This document shows positions 29,673 to 30,969 of a DNA stretch of 30,969 nucleotides, one piece after another; the first letter of the stretch is position 1; each line of letters opens with the position of its first letter. The position numbers were made by a program, and so were the translations under genes. The stretch comes from a virus. The notes under the pieces are model-generated. The model made no database searches and had not been told where the DNA came from. It saw nothing but the letters and a program-made list of their open reading frames with translations. The stretch is from IMG/VR virus record IMGVR_UViG_3300021364_000111, positions 1 through 30,969 of that record, one strand, 5' to 3'.

Positions 29673-29843
29673 TTCTCATAAATTATAACTTTTAATAAAT
29701 AACAGAGAAAATACATATATATTTTTTTTATACGTAAATATCATTCTCATAAGCCATTATCATAAGTACATTCTCATAAGCCATAAAAAAGTGCCATTTA
29801 TGATAATAGAAGTTACAAAATACAAAAAAAGGCTTATCATAAA
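29673..29843 (+). promoter_or_regulatory. array of TTMTCATAAR motifs before the recombinase unit
   Basis: Copies at 29673 (nine of ten bases), 29744, 29757, 29771, 29797 (inverted) and 29834. The 16-base block CATTCTCATAAGCCAT occurs exactly twice, at 29742-29757 and 29769-29784. Steps between copies are 13, 14, 26 and 37 bases. They sit directly before the two-gene recombinase unit, as resolvase res subsites or autoregulatory operators would. Confidence 0.6.
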
Positions 29844-29861
29844 GGTAAGGAGTGATTGCAT

Positions 29862-30140
29862 ATGATAAAAATAATTTCCAACCTTGTTCCGGGTAAGGAT
29901 ACTGATTACATGGAACATAAAGAATTTGAAAATGAAATAAACAGGTACATTTACGAAAACCCTGGTTATGAATTAAGCGATATAAAAATAATAGGGGAGG
30001 AGTTAGTAGGTATTTTAGTTAAAGAAAAAAAACAATACCATGTTGGAAACATAAAGCAGCCGCAAGCTAGATATAATCATGTGAGTGAACTTATAAATAA
30101 AATGGAGTCTTTTATTTTAGATTTAAAGGAGAGTTTATGA
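29862..30140 (+). CDS. small protein coupled to the serine recombinase
   Basis: 92 residues from the ATG at 29862 (MIKIISNLVPGKDTDYM). A TTG at 29856 opens two codons earlier but is only four bases from the AAGGAG site, whereas the ATG has ten. The fold looks alpha/beta: EFENEINRYIYENPGYEL then DIKIIGEELVGILVKEKK, with a C-terminal helix ELINKMESFILDLKESL. I do not recognise it. ATGA coupling to the recombinase gene suggests an accessory or regulatory partner, perhaps acting on the motif array upstream. Confidence 0.65.
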   Translation: MIKIISNLVPGKDTDYMEHKEFENEINRYIYENPGYELSDIKIIGEELVGILVKEKKQYHVGNIKQPQARYNHVSELINKMESFILDLKESL

Positions 30141-30685
30141 TTTTAGGTTATGCCAGAGTGTCTACTACTGGACAAAGTTTAGACGGACAAAAAGAAGATT
30201 TATTAAAAAATGGGGCACAATATATTTACCAGGAAAAAAAATCAGGTAAAAATTTATCACGAGAAGCATTGCAGGACTGTTTAGAAAACTTGCGAGAACA
30301 CGATACATTGATGGTAACAAAGCTAGATCGGCTAGGGCGAAATACAAAAGATGCGCTGAATATATTAGATTACTTAAAACAAAATAAAGTTAATCTAAAA
30401 ATTTTAGATACAGGCATTGATACAAATACGCCAATGGGAAAATTTTTTTATCAATTGCAGGCTATGTTTTCAGAGCTTGAACGTAATTATATTTTAGAAA
30501 GAACCGCAAAAGGACGAGAAAAGGCAAAGCGTGAAGGCAAATTAACAGGTCGACCACTGAAAATAAGTAACGAAAGAGTAAAGCTTGTTATGCAAGACAT
30601 TGAAAGTGGTATTGATATACGTGAGGCATGCTCTTTTAGAGGTGTTTCAGTACCTACATTTTATAGACGTATGAAAAAGTTATAA
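30137..30685 (+). CDS. small serine recombinase (resolvase/invertase family)
   Basis: 182 residues, the full length of Tn3-resolvase/Gin-type enzymes. Catalytic domain: YARVSTTGQ at 5-13 with nucleophile Ser9 and Arg7; KLDRLGRN at 62-69 with Arg65 and Arg68; then the PMGKFFYQLQAMFSELERNY block and long E helix at about 100-135. TGRP at 137-140 links to the HTH (about 146-180: IREACSFRGVSVPTFYRRMK). It would cut and rejoin DNA at paired sites, giving inversion or resolution; it is too small to be a large serine integrase. It ends one base from the convergent, reversed portal segment. Confidence 0.9.
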   Translation: MILGYARVSTTGQSLDGQKEDLLKNGAQYIYQEKKSGKNLSREALQDCLENLREHDTLMVTKLDRLGRNTKDALNILDYLKQNKVNLKILDTGIDTNTPMGKFFYQLQAMFSELERNYILERTAKGREKAKREGKLTGRPLKISNERVKLVMQDIESGIDIREACSFRGVSVPTFYRRMKKL

Positions 30686-30969
30686 TTATTTTTTCTTATA
30701 TTTTTCTACGATATTTTGACCAATTTGTTTTAGTCGTCTAACGTCAGACATGTTTTTAGGCATTGGGGCATCCCAACGTTTAAACTGCATTGCACTAGGC
30801 GTTGGGCGACCTTGCTTATCTTTTAAAGGGGGCATACTTGAAAGGATTTGGGTGGCCTTTCTGAGTAGGAACTTACCTCTGGTAAATTTTCGTTGTGGAC
30901 TAGCTTTAGAAACATCCCTAACAGGCCGAGCAACATTACCGCCAGAACGATTATATTCAGCCATTTTTT
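30686..30969 (-). CDS. small basic protein coupled to portal (main part, spans window ends)
   Basis: This is the 3' portion of a 105-residue protein whose first eleven codons, plus one base, lie at 34 to 1; 92 residues follow the internal Met at 30964. I do not recognise the family. It is very basic, with KxxR clusters, a PMPKN stretch and a lysine-rich tail, consistent with a nucleic-acid-contacting or small structural protein. It is translationally coupled to the portal through TAATG, so a role in head assembly or completion is likely by context only. Its stop abuts, tail to tail, the end of the plus-strand serine recombinase at 30685, with no gap and no terminator between them. Confidence 0.7.
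   Translation of the reverse strand, partial: KMAEYNRSGGNVARPVRDVSKASPQRKFTRGKFLLRKATQILSSMPPLKDKQGRPTPSAMQFKRWDAPMPKNMSDVRRLKQIGQNIVEKYKKK

Noticed and set aside
28313-29861. CRISPR array or tRNA genes
   Set aside because: Repeats are inverted and all different, not regularly spaced direct repeats. No cloverleaf with a GTTCRA T-loop was found by eye.
30137-30685. Phage integrase
   Set aside because: At 182 residues with a simple HTH it is a small resolvase/invertase; large serine integrases have several hundred more residues.

Overview
This window looks like a complete, circularly closed genome of a small podovirus-like tailed phage. A small minus-strand gene reads in frame across the two window ends: positions 34 to 1 continue into 30969 to 30686. 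The sequence is strongly AT-rich, most genes are preceded by AAGGAG-type ribosome sites, and genes are packed with ATGA/TAATG overlaps. No DNA polymerase, helicase, RNA polymerase or large integrase is visible. An AT-rich Gram-negative host is plausible. Ribonuclease-inhibitor-type leucine-rich repeats and a YVNGYYR secreted protein hint at an alphaproteobacterium, but this is inference only.

Layout: (1) 30686-2055, minus: a small protein and the portal gene, opposite in strand to every other virion gene. (2) 2182-19008, plus: a SAP/HeH-like protein, scaffold, major capsid, decoration-like protein, a giant repeat-built fibre, head-tail adaptor, nozzle-like protein, cupin protein, three internal virion (ejection) protein candidates, a second fibre-like protein, a fibre-assembly-like protein and a membrane coiled-coil protein. 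(3) 19000-22047, minus: the early operon. From its promoter end it holds several micro-genes, a 43-residue peptide with an SSB-like tip, an annealing-protein candidate, a lambda-O-like initiator with iterons inside the gene, a helicase-loader candidate, two micro-genes and a VRR-NUC nuclease. (4) 22187-23700: the control region. It has a Cro-like gene, a membrane peptide plus a leucine-rich-repeat protein, two more micro-genes, a divergent promoter with a perfect palindrome, and a small HTH gene on plus. (5) 23770-28312, plus: ParB-like protein, terminase small and large subunits, accessory proteins, zinc ribbon, holin candidate and M15 endolysin. (6) 28313-29861: mostly non-coding and rich in perfect stem-loops; it contains one secreted-protein gene between 27-base direct repeats. 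(7) 29862-30685, plus: a small unknown gene and a small serine recombinase, preceded by an array of TTMTCATAAR motifs.

How it may work: early minus transcription from the control region makes regulators and a lambda O/P-like replication set that would recruit host machinery. Late plus transcription makes packaging, lysis and virion proteins. A small serine recombinase with repeats upstream, plus an internal iteron origin and no integrase, fits plasmid-like maintenance or site-specific inversion. The reversed portal segment right beside the recombinase is the most striking architectural oddity. The stem-loop array (29016-29613) and the leucine-rich-repeat/membrane pair are the best candidates for undescribed biology.
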